This document shows, piece after piece, positions 1 to 8,176 of a stretch of DNA of 64,000 bases. How positions within the stretch are numbered: position 1 is the first letter of the stretch; each line of letters begins with the position of its first letter. A program made the position numbers and the translations under genes. Origin of the DNA: an uncultured Gemmiger sp. (GTDB lineage: Bacteria; Bacillota; Clostridia; Oscillospirales; Ruminococcaceae); the NCBI GenBank assembly GCA_944388175.1, contig CALXHR010000003.1:170904-234903 (forward strand), given 5' to 3'. The notes under the pieces were generated by a model. That model searched no databases and had not been told where the DNA came from. It worked only from the letters and a program-made list of their open reading frames with translations.

Positions 1-1
1 A

Positions 2-286
2 CCCGCCGAGTGCGCCGCCATCTCGGGCGGGATGATCGGCCAGCACGGCATTGCCGGCATCGGCCCCGGCTTTGTGCCGGAAAACTACAACCCCTACGTG
101 GTGGACACCGTATTGACGGTGACCACCGCCGACGCCGAGCGCGCGGCGCGCGAAGTGCTGTTTTTTGACGGCGTGCCCGCCTGCACCAGCGCCGGGGCCA
201 CGCTGGCCGCCGCCGTGCAGCTGGTGGGCGCCGGCAAGGCCAAACGCCCGCTGTGCGTGTTTGCCGGGCGCAAAATGTACGAATAA
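2..286 (+). CDS. Cysteine synthase family PLP enzyme, C-terminal part
   Basis: Only the last 94 residues are inside the window; the gene enters from the left edge. The visible part has the glycine-rich PLP-phosphate region and tail of the O-acetylserine sulfhydrylase family: an EC-A-ISGG stretch, then GIAGIGPGFVP, close to the HGIQGIGAGFVP motif of CysK, then TSAGA, which corresponds to the SSGA motif near the C-terminus. Such enzymes make cysteine from O-acetylserine and sulfide in the cytoplasm; some family members use homocysteine/serine or other substrates, so the exact reaction is not settled by this fragment. The tail is short and ends soon after the last beta strand. A strong intrinsic terminator follows 50 bases downstream. 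Confidence 0.75.
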   Translation, partial: PAECAAISGGMIGQHGIAGIGPGFVPENYNPYVVDTVLTVTTADAERAAREVLFFDGVPACTSAGATLAAAVQLVGAGKAKRPLCVFAGRKMYE

Positions 287-337
287 GCGCGGCTGCGCAA
301 AGCTTTTTTGTAGCGCAGCGCGTCGCACAGGGCCCGC

Positions 338-367
338 CGCCCCGTTCCTGCGAACGGGGCGACTTTT
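338..367 (+). terminator. Intrinsic terminator after the cysteine synthase-like gene
   Basis: A GC-rich stem (arms 338-346 and 353-361, hexanucleotide loop) is followed by a T-run, a classic Rho-independent terminator that separates the cysteine synthase-like gene from spoIIID. Confidence 0.85.
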
Positions 368-394
368 TTATGGGCATGCCGCCGCCCTTTTTTG

Positions 395-419
395 CATAGG
401 ATTTGGCAGACATCCTATG
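395..419 (+). repeat. Inverted repeat in front of spoIIID
   Basis: A perfect 8-bp inverted repeat, CATAGGAT, nine bases, ATCCTATG, ends two bases before the ribosome binding site of spoIIID. It could be a protein operator or a hairpin at the 5' end of the messenger. No clear sigma-A promoter lies between it and the upstream terminator, which fits a sporulation-sigma promoter that I cannot assign with confidence. Confidence 0.5.
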
Positions 420-435
420 GGAAGGGGTTGGCGGT

Positions 436-711
436 ATGAAAGGTGACCCGGAAGAGCGGGCCGTGGCGGTAGGCCGGTACATTGTGCGCAGCGGCGCGAC
501 GGTGCGCGCGGCGGCCGCCGTGTTTGGGGTGAGCAAAAGCACAATCTGGAAAGACCAGGGCCGGCTGCGGCGCACCCACCCCGGCCTGTGGGCCGAGGTG
601 CAGACCGTGGTGCAGCGCAACAAGGCCGAGCGCCACCTGCGCGGCGGCGAAGCGACGCGCCGCAAATATTTGCACCGCGCCGCTTGCGCCGCGCCGCGCC
701 GCACAGTATAA
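436..711 (+). CDS. spoIIID: Sporulation transcriptional regulator SpoIIID
   Basis: The 91-residue product matches the length and layout of SpoIIID, the mother-cell DNA-binding protein that adjusts the sigma-E regulon in endospore formers. A helix-turn-helix runs from about residue 20 to 45 with the family signature FGVSKST followed by KD, and the basic HLRGGEAT motif near residue 75 is the hallmark of the C-terminal DNA-contacting region. The ATG at 436 has an AAGGGG ribosome binding site and aligns with the Bacillus start; an upstream in-frame TTG at 403 lies inside the inverted repeat and is unlikely. The short basic tail after the core is longer in arginine than usual. The promoter of the next gene lies inside its 3' end. 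Confidence 0.93.
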   Translation: MKGDPEERAVAVGRYIVRSGATVRAAAAVFGVSKSTIWKDQGRLRRTHPGLWAEVQTVVQRNKAERHLRGGEATRRKYLHRAACAAPRRTV

Positions 712-712
712 T
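684..712 (+). promoter_or_regulatory. Sigma-A promoter of the dCMP deaminase gene
   Basis: TTGCGC (684-689), a 17-bp spacer and a perfect TATAAT (707-712) lie across the last codons of spoIIID, so the deaminase gene can be expressed independently of sporulation. Confidence 0.8.
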
Positions 713-715
713 AAA

Positions 716-728
716 GGTAAATTTTACC
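716..728 (+). promoter_or_regulatory. Palindrome at the deaminase transcription start
   Basis: GGTAAA-T-TTTACC is a 13-bp palindrome placed at the predicted transcription start, a common operator position. The binding protein is unknown. Confidence 0.4.
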
Positions 729-749
729 CGGAAAAGGACGGCGAATGCG

Positions 750-1229
750 ATGAAGCGGAAGGATTATATCAGCTGGGACGAATATTTCATGGGCATTGCC
801 CTGCTTTCGGCCATGCGCTCCAAAGACAACAACAGCCAGGTGGGCGCCTGCATCGTAAGCCCGGAAAACAAAATTCTCTCGCTGGGGTACAACGGCATGC
901 CCATCGGCTGCAACGACGACGACATGCCGTGGGAACGCGAGGGCGACGACCTGGACACGAAATACATGTACGTCTGTCACTCGGAACTCAACGCGATTTT
1001 GAACAGCCCGCACAACGATTTGCACGGCGCGCGCATGTATGTGACGCTGTTCCCCTGCAATGAGTGCGCCAAGGCCATCATCCAGAGCGGCATCAAGGAA
1101 CTGATCTATCTTTCGGACAAATACCACGACAGCCATGCCAGCATTGCCAGCCGCCGCATGTTCAACATGACCGGCGTGAAATACCGCGCCTACGAACCGA
1201 CCGGGCGTGAGATCCGCCTGGATGTGTGA
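750..1229 (+). CDS. dCMP deaminase (ComEB family)
   Basis: This 159-residue cytidine/deoxycytidylate deaminase family enzyme most likely converts dCMP to dUMP, feeding thymidylate synthesis. The zinc site is complete: a His and catalytic Glu in CHSELNAI near residue 80, and the two Cys of PCNEC near residue 110. The N-terminal WDEYFMGIA and SQVGACIV segments are typical of the ComEB/dCMP deaminase branch and of its length. The ATG at 750 has an AAAAGGA ribosome binding site; the frame is open upstream but there is no better start. The gene runs straight into udk (17 bases apart), making a small pyrimidine-nucleotide salvage operon. An assignment as a competence-related deaminase is only a naming variant. 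Confidence 0.92.
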   Translation: MKRKDYISWDEYFMGIALLSAMRSKDNNSQVGACIVSPENKILSLGYNGMPIGCNDDDMPWEREGDDLDTKYMYVCHSELNAILNSPHNDLHGARMYVTLFPCNECAKAIIQSGIKELIYLSDKYHDSHASIASRRMFNMTGVKYRAYEPTGREIRLDV

Positions 1230-1246
1230 CGCGGGGGGGGCAAAGC

Positions 1247-1870
1247 ATGGAGACCATCATCATTGGCATTGCGGGCGGCACCGGCAGCGGCAAAACGACG
1301 CTGACCGAGCGCCTGCGCGAACATTTTGGCGCTAACGAAGTCAGCGTATTGAACCACGACAGCTATTACAAGCGCCACGACGAACTGCCGTATGAGGAGC
1401 GCTGCAAGCTCAACTACGACCACCCCGACAGCTTCGACACCCCGCTGATGGCCGCCCACCTGCGCGAGCTGCGTGCCGGGCACGCCGTGCAGGTGCCGGT
1501 GTACGACTACACGGTCCACAACCGCAGCGACGAGACGGTGCTGGTGAAGCCCGCGCCGGTCATCATTGTGGAGGGTATCCTGATTTTTGACGCGCCGGAG
1601 CTGTGCGAGCTGATGGACATGAAGGTGTTTGTGGACACCGACGCCGACGTGCGTATTTTGCGGCGCATTGTGCGCGACGTCAAGGAGCGCGGCCGCACGC
1701 TAGACAGCGTGGTGACGCAGTACCTGACGACGGTCAAGCCGATGCACGAACAGTTCGTGGAGCCCAGCAAGCGCAAGGCCGACCTGATCGTGCCCGAGGG
1801 CGGGCGCAACCTGGTGGCGCTGGAGTTGCTAATCAAGTGGATTGCCGACCACCTGCGCGCGGCCGAGTGA
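1247..1870 (+). CDS. udk: Uridine kinase
   Basis: The 207-residue protein phosphorylates uridine and cytidine to UMP and CMP with ATP or GTP. The P-loop GGTGSGKT starts near residue 8, followed by the NHDSYYK segment and the NYDHP motif that bind the nucleoside, and by the VEGILIF Walker B-like strand; all are diagnostic of uridine kinase rather than phosphoribulokinase. The ATG at 1247 follows a G-rich ribosome binding site; an in-frame ATG at the overlap with the deaminase gene lacks one. It is the second gene of the pyrimidine salvage pair and is closed by a bidirectional terminator. Confidence 0.94.
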   Translation: METIIIGIAGGTGSGKTTLTERLREHFGANEVSVLNHDSYYKRHDELPYEERCKLNYDHPDSFDTPLMAAHLRELRAGHAVQVPVYDYTVHNRSDETVLVKPAPVIIVEGILIFDAPELCELMDMKVFVDTDADVRILRRIVRDVKERGRTLDSVVTQYLTTVKPMHEQFVEPSKRKADLIVPEGGRNLVALELLIKWIADHLRAAE

Positions 1871-1918
1871 GCGCCGCCGCACAGGCAAGCACAAAAAGTA
1901 CCACAAAACAACACGCAA

Positions 1919-1955
1919 AAATCCGGCAGGGTCTCCCCTGCCGGATTTTTTGCGG
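1919..1955. terminator. Bidirectional terminator between udk and glgA
   Basis: A strong stem (arms about 1919-1930 and 1938-1948) has a T-run on the right for the + strand and an A-run on the left that becomes a T-run for the - strand, so it can stop both udk and the glycogen operon. Confidence 0.85.
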
Positions 1956-1971
1956 GCGTTATGCGGGCGGT

Positions 1972-3390
1972 TTACCAGAGGTTGACGACCTCGTTGTACA
2001 GGCCCTCGTAGCTCTTGGCGGAACTGGCCCAGCTGAAATCGCATTCCATGGCGCGGCGGACCAGGATCGGCCAGCCGTCTTTCTGCCAGTAGCCCTCCTT
2101 GGCGCGCCAGCAGGCTTCGTACAGTTCGTGGGCGTTGTAGTTGGCAAAGGTGAAGCCGTTGCCGTAGCCGTCGCCGGAGTCGTGGATGGAGTCGCGCAGG
2201 CCGCCGGTCTCGCGCACAACGGGGATGGTGCCGTAGCGGCAGGCCACCATCTGGGACAAACCGCACGGCTCAGAGCGCGAAGGCATCAGGAAGATATCGG
2301 CGCCGGCATAGATGCGCTGCGCCAGCGCGGCGTTGAAGCCGATGTAGACGCCCACGCGGCCGGGGTTGCGCGCGCAGAGTTCATTGAAGAAGTTTTCGTA
2401 CTGCGCTTCGCCGGAACCGAGGATGACCAGCTCGATGCCCTGCTGCAGCAGGCCTTCGGCAATGGCGCGCACGAGGTCCAGGCCTTTGTGGCCGACCAGA
2501 CGGGTGACCATGGCCATGACGGGGCTGCCGTCTTTGTGCAGGCCGAACTCATCCTGCAGGGCGGCCTTGCAGACCGCCTTGCCGTCCTGGAAGGTGTCGG
2601 CGTCGTAGTTTTTGGCGATATCGGGGTCGGTGGCCGGGTTGAACACATCGACGTCGATGCCGTTGAGGATGCCGCAGGTCTTGTACTGTTTCTGGCGCAG
2701 CAGGCCGTCCAGGCCGTGGCTGAACCAGGGGTCCAGGATCTCCTGCGCGTAGGTGGGGCTGACGGTCGTGACTTTGTCGGCGGTCTCGATGGCGCCTTTC
2801 ATAAAGTTGGCGCAGCCGTCATACTCGACGATATGGGCGTCGCGCGCGCCGATGCCGCAGGTATCCTCGAGGATATCGAGACCGTACTTGCCCTGGTAGG
2901 CGATGTTGTGGATGGTGAACACCGTCTTGATGCGGTTGAATTTGTCGAGGTGACGGTAGTACAGGTTGAGGTACACCGGCGTGAGCGCGGTCTGCCAGTC
3001 GTTGCAGTTGATGATATCGGGCTCGAAATCGGTGTAGAACAGCATCTCGAGGATGGCGCGCGCAAAGAAGGCGAAGCGCTCGCCGTCGTCGTAGAAGCCG
3101 TACAGGCCGCTGCGCTTAAAGTAGTACTCGTTGTCGATAAAGTAGTAGGTGACGCCGTCGTGCTCGGCCTTGAACAGGCCGCAGTACTGGCTGCGCCAGC
3201 CGACCGGCACGCTGAAGTTGGTGACGTAGGTCAGCGTGTCTTTAAACTTCAAATCGCCGTACAGCGGCATGACGACGCGGCAGTCGACGCCGTCTTTGAC
3301 GAGCGCCTTGGGCAGCGCGCCCGCCACGTCGGCCAGGCCGCCGGATTTGGCATAGGGGGCAGCTTCGCTGGCTGCATACAAAATTTTCAT
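1972..3390 (-). CDS. glgA: Glycogen synthase (ADP-glucose)
   Basis: This 472-residue GT5 enzyme elongates alpha-1,4-glucan from ADP-glucose. The N-terminus carries the KSGGLADV motif that binds the substrate phosphate, and the C-terminal half has the GT-B nucleotide-binding segments (a STGGL-like region is present as RETGGLRDS, and PSRSEPCG near residue 370). The length is normal for bacterial GlgA. The ATG at 3390 has a GGAGGT ribosome binding site seven bases away; an upstream in-frame start would remove this fit. It is the last gene of the glgB-glgC-glgD-glgA operon, separated from glgD by 121 bases that hold a perfect 12-bp hairpin. Confidence 0.96.
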   Translation of the reverse strand: MKILYAASEAAPYAKSGGLADVAGALPKALVKDGVDCRVVMPLYGDLKFKDTLTYVTNFSVPVGWRSQYCGLFKAEHDGVTYYFIDNEYYFKRSGLYGFYDDGERFAFFARAILEMLFYTDFEPDIINCNDWQTALTPVYLNLYYRHLDKFNRIKTVFTIHNIAYQGKYGLDILEDTCGIGARDAHIVEYDGCANFMKGAIETADKVTTVSPTYAQEILDPWFSHGLDGLLRQKQYKTCGILNGIDVDVFNPATDPDIAKNYDADTFQDGKAVCKAALQDEFGLHKDGSPVMAMVTRLVGHKGLDLVRAIAEGLLQQGIELVILGSGEAQYENFFNELCARNPGRVGVYIGFNAALAQRIYAGADIFLMPSRSEPCGLSQMVACRYGTIPVVRETGGLRDSIHDSGDGYGNGFTFANYNAHELYEACWRAKEGYWQKDGWPILVRRAMECDFSWASSAKSYEGLYNEVVNLW

Positions 3391-3424
3391 AAGTACCTCC
3401 ATACAGATGGTGGTTTTCAAAAGC

Positions 3425-3461
3425 AGAAGGACGGGGCGGCCTGCGGTCTCCCCGTCCTTCT
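3425..3461 (-). terminator. Perfect 12-bp hairpin between glgD and glgA
   Basis: Arms 3425-3436 and 3450-3461 are perfectly complementary. On the operon strand only a weak T-stretch follows, so this may be a partial terminator or a processing/stability hairpin that sets glgA expression relative to glgD. Confidence 0.55.
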
Positions 3462-3511
3462 CATGTACGCCGCCCCGCGGGGAGAAGGCGGGCGGCTACG
3501 ATGAGCTTGCG

Positions 3512-4636
3512 TTAGACGCTGTGGCCTTTGGCGATGAACACCGGGAAGGTGTCGGTGCCGGAAAGTTTCTTGCCCTCGGTGATGTGGACGTTCTTATCGG
3601 TGACCACATACTCGACATGGCAGTCCGGCTCGACGACGGTATCCTGCATGAGCACACAGTTTTTGACGACGGCGCCCTTTTTGACCTGGCAGCCGCGGAA
3701 CAGCACACAATTCTCCACCGTGCCTTCGATCACGCAGCCGTCGGCCAGCAGGCTGTTCTTGACAGAGCTGCCCTCCAGGTAGCGCGTGGGGTTATCGTCG
3801 CGGATCTTGGTGTAGATCGGCGCGCCGCCAAACAGCGCTTCCATGCTGCCAGGCTTCAGCAGGCGCATGTTCTCGTCGAAATAGCTCTTCATATCCGAGA
3901 TGCGCGCCGCATAGCCCTTGAACTCATACGCCTGCACGTTGAGCAGCTTGAGGTTGCGGGCCAGGATATCGCGCTCAAAGTAGATCAGGCCGCGCACCGC
4001 CGCGTCGTGCACAAGGTGGATGAGGGTCTCGCGCTCGATGACATAGATGTTCATCGAGAGGTTCTGCTCGCCCAGGCGGTAGTCGTTGGAGAGAATCTCG
4101 GTCACGCGGCCGCCCTCGTCGATGCGGACGGTGTAGTTGTCGCTGCGCGCGCCCTCGGGGATGGACGCGCGGTTGTAGACCATCGTGACGTCGGCGCCGC
4201 TGGCGATGTGCGCTTCGATCAGTTTGCCAAAGTCAAAGTTGACGGCAATGTAGGAATCCGAGAGGATGACGTAGCGCTCTTTCTGCGCTTCGAGCCAGGA
4301 GAGGATGCTCTCCAGCGCGTCGACGCGGCCGGAGTACATTTTGACGCCGCGCTCTGCAAAAGGCGGCACGATGTTCAAACCGCCGCGCTTGCGGGTGAGG
4401 TCCCATTCACGGCCGGCGCCAAGGTGGTCCATCAGCGAGTGGTAGTTGCGGCGCACGATGATGGAGACGTTGTCGATGCCGGTGTTGGCCATGCTGGACA
4501 GCATGAAGTCGATCAGACGGTAGCGGCCGCCGAACGGGATGGAGGCCATCGAGCGCTCCGCCACCAGTTCGGGAACAAGATTATCGTAGGTGTTGGCGAA
4601 AATGACGCCGAGAGCGTTGACGTTGCTGTTTACCAT
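3512..4636 (-). CDS. glgD: Glucose-1-phosphate adenylyltransferase regulatory subunit GlgD
   Basis: This 374-residue nucleotidyltransferase-fold protein is the GlgD type found beside GlgC in Firmicutes. It has the ADP-glucose pyrophosphorylase layout (N-terminal Rossmann-like domain with [12 protein letters not shown]-terminal left-handed beta-helix of hexapeptide repeats after about residue 280), but the N-terminal glycine-rich nucleotide loop of GlgC is degenerate (it starts [12 protein letters not shown]). In known systems GlgD has little activity alone and modulates GlgC in a hetero-tetramer; that role is inferred here. It overlaps the 3' end of glgC by seven bases and has a GAGGAAC ribosome binding site. 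Confidence 0.93.
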   Translation of the reverse strand: MVNSNVNALGVIFANTYDNLVPELVAERSMASIPFGGRYRLIDFMLSSMANTGIDNVSIIVRRNYHSLMDHLGAGREWDLTRKRGGLNIVPPFAERGVKMYSGRVDALESILSWLEAQKERYVILSDSYIAVNFDFGKLIEAHIASGADVTMVYNRASIPEGARSDNYTVRIDEGGRVTEILSNDYRLGEQNLSMNIYVIERETLIHLVHDAAVRGLIYFERDILARNLKLLNVQAYEFKGYAARISDMKSYFDENMRLLKPGSMEALFGGAPIYTKIRDDNPTRYLEGSSVKNSLLADGCVIEGTVENCVLFRGCQVKKGAVVKNCVLMQDTVVEPDCHVEYVVTDKNVHITEGKKLSGTDTFPVFIAKGHSV

Positions 4637-5853
4637 TGTTCCTCACCATCCTTTACATTGGTAGATACCATTGCCTTGGGGCCGACCGTGGCGCCCTTGC
4701 CGACGACGACGCCGGAACCGACCGTGGCAACGTCGCCGGGTTCGGCGATGTTGAGCGCGCCCTCCGGCATGGCGCCGACCGTGGCGCCCTCCTCAATCGT
4801 GACGTTCTCGGCCACGATGCAGTGCTTGACCGACGCGCCCGCCTTGATGACGGTGCCGCCCATGACGACGGCCGCTTCCACCGTAGCGCCCTTTTCGACG
4901 GTGACGCCGGGGAACAGGATGGAGTGGGTGACCGTGCCGTCTACGCGGCAGCCCTCGGACACCATCGAGTTGACGATGGTAGCGTCGGAGCCGATTTTCT
5001 GGCAGGGCTGGCCGGAGTTGCGGGAATAAATCTTCCAGTTTTCGTCAAACAGGTTGATGCCGGACGTCTTGGGGTCCAGCACCTCCATGTTGGCCTGCCA
5101 CAGGCTGGCGATGGTGCCGACGTCTTTCCAGTAGCCGCTGAAATGGTAGGCGTACATGCGGCGGCCGTCCTTGAGCAGGTTGGGGATGACGTTTTTGCCA
5201 AAGTCGTTCTCGGAGTTGGGGTCGGCCTCGTCCTCGGTGAGGTATTTCTTGAGGATGTCCCAGTTGAAGATGTAGATACCCATCGACGCCAGGTTGCTCT
5301 TGGGGTTTTTGGGTTTTTCCTGGAACTCGTTGATGCGGTCGTTTTCGTCGGTGACCATCAGGCCGAAGCGGGGCGCTTCGCTCCAGGGCACTTCCATGAC
5401 GGCGACGCTGAACTCGGCGTCTTTTTCTTTGTGGAAGCGCAGGAAGTCCGAGTAATCCTGCTTGCAGATCTGGTCGCCGGAAAGGATGATGACATATTTG
5501 GGGTCGTAGCGGTCGATGAAGGACATGTTCTGGTAGATCGCGTTGGCAGTGCCCTTGTACCAGTCGGAACCGGTGGCCTGCTGGTAGGGCGGCAGCACAT
5601 GGACGCCGCCGTGCAGGCGGTCAAGGTCCCACGGCTGGCCGTTGCCGATATACTCGTTGAGGACCAGCGGCTGGTACTGGGTCAGGATGCCGACGGTGTC
5701 GATATCCGAGTTGACGCAGTTGGACAGCGGAAAGTCGATGATACGGTACTTTCCGCCAAACGGAACTGCGGGCTTGGCGAGCTTTTGGGTCAGCGCATAC
5801 AGGCGCGAGCCCTGGCCGCCGGCCAGGATCATTGCGATCATTTCTTTTGCCAT
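4630..5853 (-). CDS. glgC: Glucose-1-phosphate adenylyltransferase GlgC
   Basis: The catalytic subunit makes ADP-glucose and pyrophosphate from glucose-1-phosphate and ATP, the committed step of glycogen synthesis. The N-terminus has LAGGQGSRL, followed by [24 protein letters not shown] and the LSGDQI metal-binding segment follow, and the Glu-Lys of FQEKP near residue 175 binds glucose-1-phosphate. The last 120 residues are hexapeptide beta-helix repeats. Length (407) is typical. The ATG at 5853 has an AGGGGAG ribosome binding site. It follows glgB by 77 bases and overlaps glgD. Confidence 0.97.
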   Translation of the reverse strand: MAKEMIAMILAGGQGSRLYALTQKLAKPAVPFGGKYRIIDFPLSNCVNSDIDTVGILTQYQPLVLNEYIGNGQPWDLDRLHGGVHVLPPYQQATGSDWYKGTANAIYQNMSFIDRYDPKYVIILSGDQICKQDYSDFLRFHKEKDAEFSVAVMEVPWSEAPRFGLMVTDENDRINEFQEKPKNPKSNLASMGIYIFNWDILKKYLTEDEADPNSENDFGKNVIPNLLKDGRRMYAYHFSGYWKDVGTIASLWQANMEVLDPKTSGINLFDENWKIYSRNSGQPCQKIGSDATIVNSMVSEGCRVDGTVTHSILFPGVTVEKGATVEAAVVMGGTVIKAGASVKHCIVAENVTIEEGATVGAMPEGALNIAEPGDVATVGSGVVVGKGATVGPKAMVSTNVKDGEEQW

Positions 5854-5930
5854 AAGATTTCTCCCCTTAATTTACTGGCGTATGCCATTACTAACAAGTG
5901 GTCTATCCATCCACGCAGAGGTAAGCGGGC

Positions 5931-7943
5931 TTACGCCTGCGGTTTGGCGGTGGTGGCGCGGCGCTTGGCCGGCTTTTTGGCGGCCGGTTTTTTGGCGGCG
6001 GGTTGGGTTTCCTCCGCCGCGGCCTTGGCGCGCGGTTTGCGGGCGGCCGGCACCTGGAAATACAGCGTCGACAGCGGCGGCAGCGTCAGCGAGATATGCT
6101 GGGCAAAGCCGTGCATCTCGCCCTTTTTGCTGCGCACGGTGCCGTTGGTCACGCCCGCGCCGCCGTACTTGGGATCGTCCGAGTTGAGGATCTCTTTGTA
6201 GCTGCCGGGGTTGGGCACGCCCATCTCGTAATTCTCCCGCAAAACGGGGTTGAAGTTGCACACGACCAGCAGCATCTTGCCGGCGGCGTCGCGCCGCAGG
6301 AAGGCGATGACGCTCTGCTGGTTGTCGTCGGGCACGATCCACTGGAACCCCTCCCAGCTGTAATCGACCTGCCAGAGGGCCGGCGTGTCGCGGTACAGGC
6401 GGTTGAGGTCCTTGACGTAGCCTTGCAGCTGGCGGTGTTTGTCGTAGCCCAGCAGCATCCAGTCCAGCTGCTTTTTCTCGTCCCACTCGATAAACTGGCC
6501 GAACTCCTGCCCCATGAACAGCAGCTTTTTGCCGGGGTGGGCCATCATGTAGCCGTAGAAGGTGCGCAGGTTGGCAAACTTTTCCTCATAGTCGCCGGGC
6601 ATCTTGTTGATAAGGCTGCACTTGCCGTGCACAACCTCGTCGTGGCTGATGGGCAGCACGAAATTCTCGCTGAACGCGTAGAAGAAGCTGAACGTGACCT
6701 TGCCGTGGTTGCCGGAGCGGAACAGCGGGTCGGTTTTCATGTAGCTGAGCATGTCGTTCATCCAGCCCATGTTCCACTTGAAGTTGAAGCCCAGGCCGCC
6801 GTCCGACGCGGGTTTGGTGACCAGCGGCCAGGCGGTGGATTCCTCGGCGATCATCATCTTGTGCGGGTAGCGGCCCAGCACGGCCGAGTTGAGCTTTTGC
6901 AGGAAGGCGATGGCCTCGAGATTTTCTTTGCCGCCCTTGCTGTTCTGCTCCCACTCGCCGTCGCGGCGGTTGTAGTCGAGGTAGAGCATGCTGGCCACCG
7001 CGTCGACGCGCAGGCCGTCGATGTGGTATTTCTCGATCCAGAACATCGCGCTGGAAATCAGGAAGCTGGCGACCTCGTTCATGCCATAGTTAAAGACCAT
7101 GGTCCCCCACTCTTTGTGCTCGCCGCGGCGGGGGTTGGGGTCCTCATAGCAGGGGGCGCCGTCAAACATGTACAGCCCGTAGCCGTCCTTGGGGAAGTGC
7201 GCGGGCACCCAGTCCAGAATGACGCCGATGCCGGCCTGGTGCAGCTTATCCACAAAGGCCATAAAGTCCTTGGGGGTGCCGTAGCGGCTGGTGGGCGCAA
7301 AGTACCCGGTGACCTGGTAGCCCCAGCTGCCGTCGAACGGGTATTCGGTCACGGGCAGCAGCTCCACATGGGTGTAGCCCATCTCTTTTATGTAGGGGAT
7401 CAGTTCGTCGGCAAGTTCCGAGTAGTTGTAGGGCACGCCGTTCTCGGGGTCCTTCATCTTCCAGCTGCCGGCGTGCAGCTCGTAGATGGACATGGGGCCG
7501 TTGATGATATCGCGGCCCTGCTCGGCCTTGTTCCAGGCATCGTCGCCCCAAGGGTAGCCCTCGATGTCATAGACCTTGCTGCCGTTGGAGGGGCGGGTCT
7601 CGGTATGGAAGGCATAGGGGTCGGCTTTGTAGATGCGCTCATCCGACGCCGTGGTGATGCAGTACTTATAGACGTCATACTCCCGGATGCCGGGGATGAA
7701 CAGCTCCCAGATGCCTTCGGCCACCTTCTGCATGGGGTGGTCCTCCGGCGCCCAGTTGTTAAAATCGCCGACGACGGTTACGGCACGCGCGTGGGGTGCC
7801 CATACGCGGAACACCGCGCCGGGCTGGCCGTCCTGCTCACACAGGTGCGCGCCGAAATAGCTGTACGCCTCCTGATTGTTGCCCTGATGGAAGAGGTAAA
7901 GGGGCAGATCAGAACTTTTGGGCGTCTGGTTGCCTTGCTTCAA
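5931..7943 (-). CDS. glgB: 1,4-alpha-glucan branching enzyme (first copy)
   Basis: This 670-residue GH13 enzyme makes the alpha-1,6 branches of glycogen. A CBM48 domain (FRVWAPHA, GDFNNW) precedes the catalytic barrel, whose nucleophile lies in DGLRVDAV, the acid/base in MIAEEST and the third acidic residue in ISHDEVVHGK. I start it at the TTG at 7943: it has an AAAGGAGAG ribosome binding site eight bases away, while the longer open frame would begin upstream of the promoter at 8002-8030. The last 35 residues form an unusual low-complexity tail rich in Lys, Ala and Pro with AAKKPA repeats. First gene of the glycogen operon; a second branching enzyme lies at 23685-25460. Confidence 0.95.
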   Translation of the reverse strand: MKQGNQTPKSSDLPLYLFHQGNNQEAYSYFGAHLCEQDGQPGAVFRVWAPHARAVTVVGDFNNWAPEDHPMQKVAEGIWELFIPGIREYDVYKYCITTASDERIYKADPYAFHTETRPSNGSKVYDIEGYPWGDDAWNKAEQGRDIINGPMSIYELHAGSWKMKDPENGVPYNYSELADELIPYIKEMGYTHVELLPVTEYPFDGSWGYQVTGYFAPTSRYGTPKDFMAFVDKLHQAGIGVILDWVPAHFPKDGYGLYMFDGAPCYEDPNPRRGEHKEWGTMVFNYGMNEVASFLISSAMFWIEKYHIDGLRVDAVASMLYLDYNRRDGEWEQNSKGGKENLEAIAFLQKLNSAVLGRYPHKMMIAEESTAWPLVTKPASDGGLGFNFKWNMGWMNDMLSYMKTDPLFRSGNHGKVTFSFFYAFSENFVLPISHDEVVHGKCSLINKMPGDYEEKFANLRTFYGYMMAHPGKKLLFMGQEFGQFIEWDEKKQLDWMLLGYDKHRQLQGYVKDLNRLYRDTPALWQVDYSWEGFQWIVPDDNQQSVIAFLRRDAAGKMLLVVCNFNPVLRENYEMGVPNPGSYKEILNSDDPKYGGAGVTNGTVRSKKGEMHGFAQHISLTLPPLSTLYFQVPAARKPRAKAAAEETQPAAKKPAAKKPAKRRATTAKPQA

Positions 7944-8001
7944 AACGATCTCTCCTTTGGGGGGCCGGCGCAGGGTCGGCCCGGTGTATTTGGCTATTTC
8001 T

Positions 8002-8030
8002 ATATTACCCGTTTCGCACAGGAATTTCAA
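8002..8030 (-). promoter_or_regulatory. Sigma-A promoter of the glycogen operon
   Basis: On the - strand TTGAAA (8025-8030), a 17-bp spacer and TATAAT-like TAATAT (8002-8007) stand about 60 bases before the TTG start of glgB, giving a leader of about 50 bases. Confidence 0.85.
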
Positions 8031-8126
8031 GGTTTTTCTGTAATAATCCGCTAAAATTTTGGGGGCATTTTTTTGCGATTTGTGCAACTTTTACACAAAG
8101 CACGTCGCATTGTTGTATTCTTATAC

Positions 8127-8165
8127 AAAAAAGCCCCGCGCAAGATTTTTACACCTTGCGCAGGG
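8127..8165 (-). terminator. Terminator of the SGNH hydrolase gene
   Basis: On the - strand an 11-bp GC-rich stem (arms about 8155-8165 and 8133-8144) is followed by six T residues just after the stop codon of the SGNH hydrolase. Confidence 0.9.
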
Positions 8166-8176
8166 TTGTATAATTT

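Noticed and set aside
1603-3504. A 633-codon + strand frame over glgA
   Set aside because: Shadow of glgA and udk; Val/Ala/Gly/His-rich with no domain.
7944-8087. N-terminal extension of the first glgB to an ATG at 8087
   Set aside because: It would begin upstream of the TTGAAA-17-TAATAT promoter and lacks a ribosome binding site; the TTG at 7943 has both.
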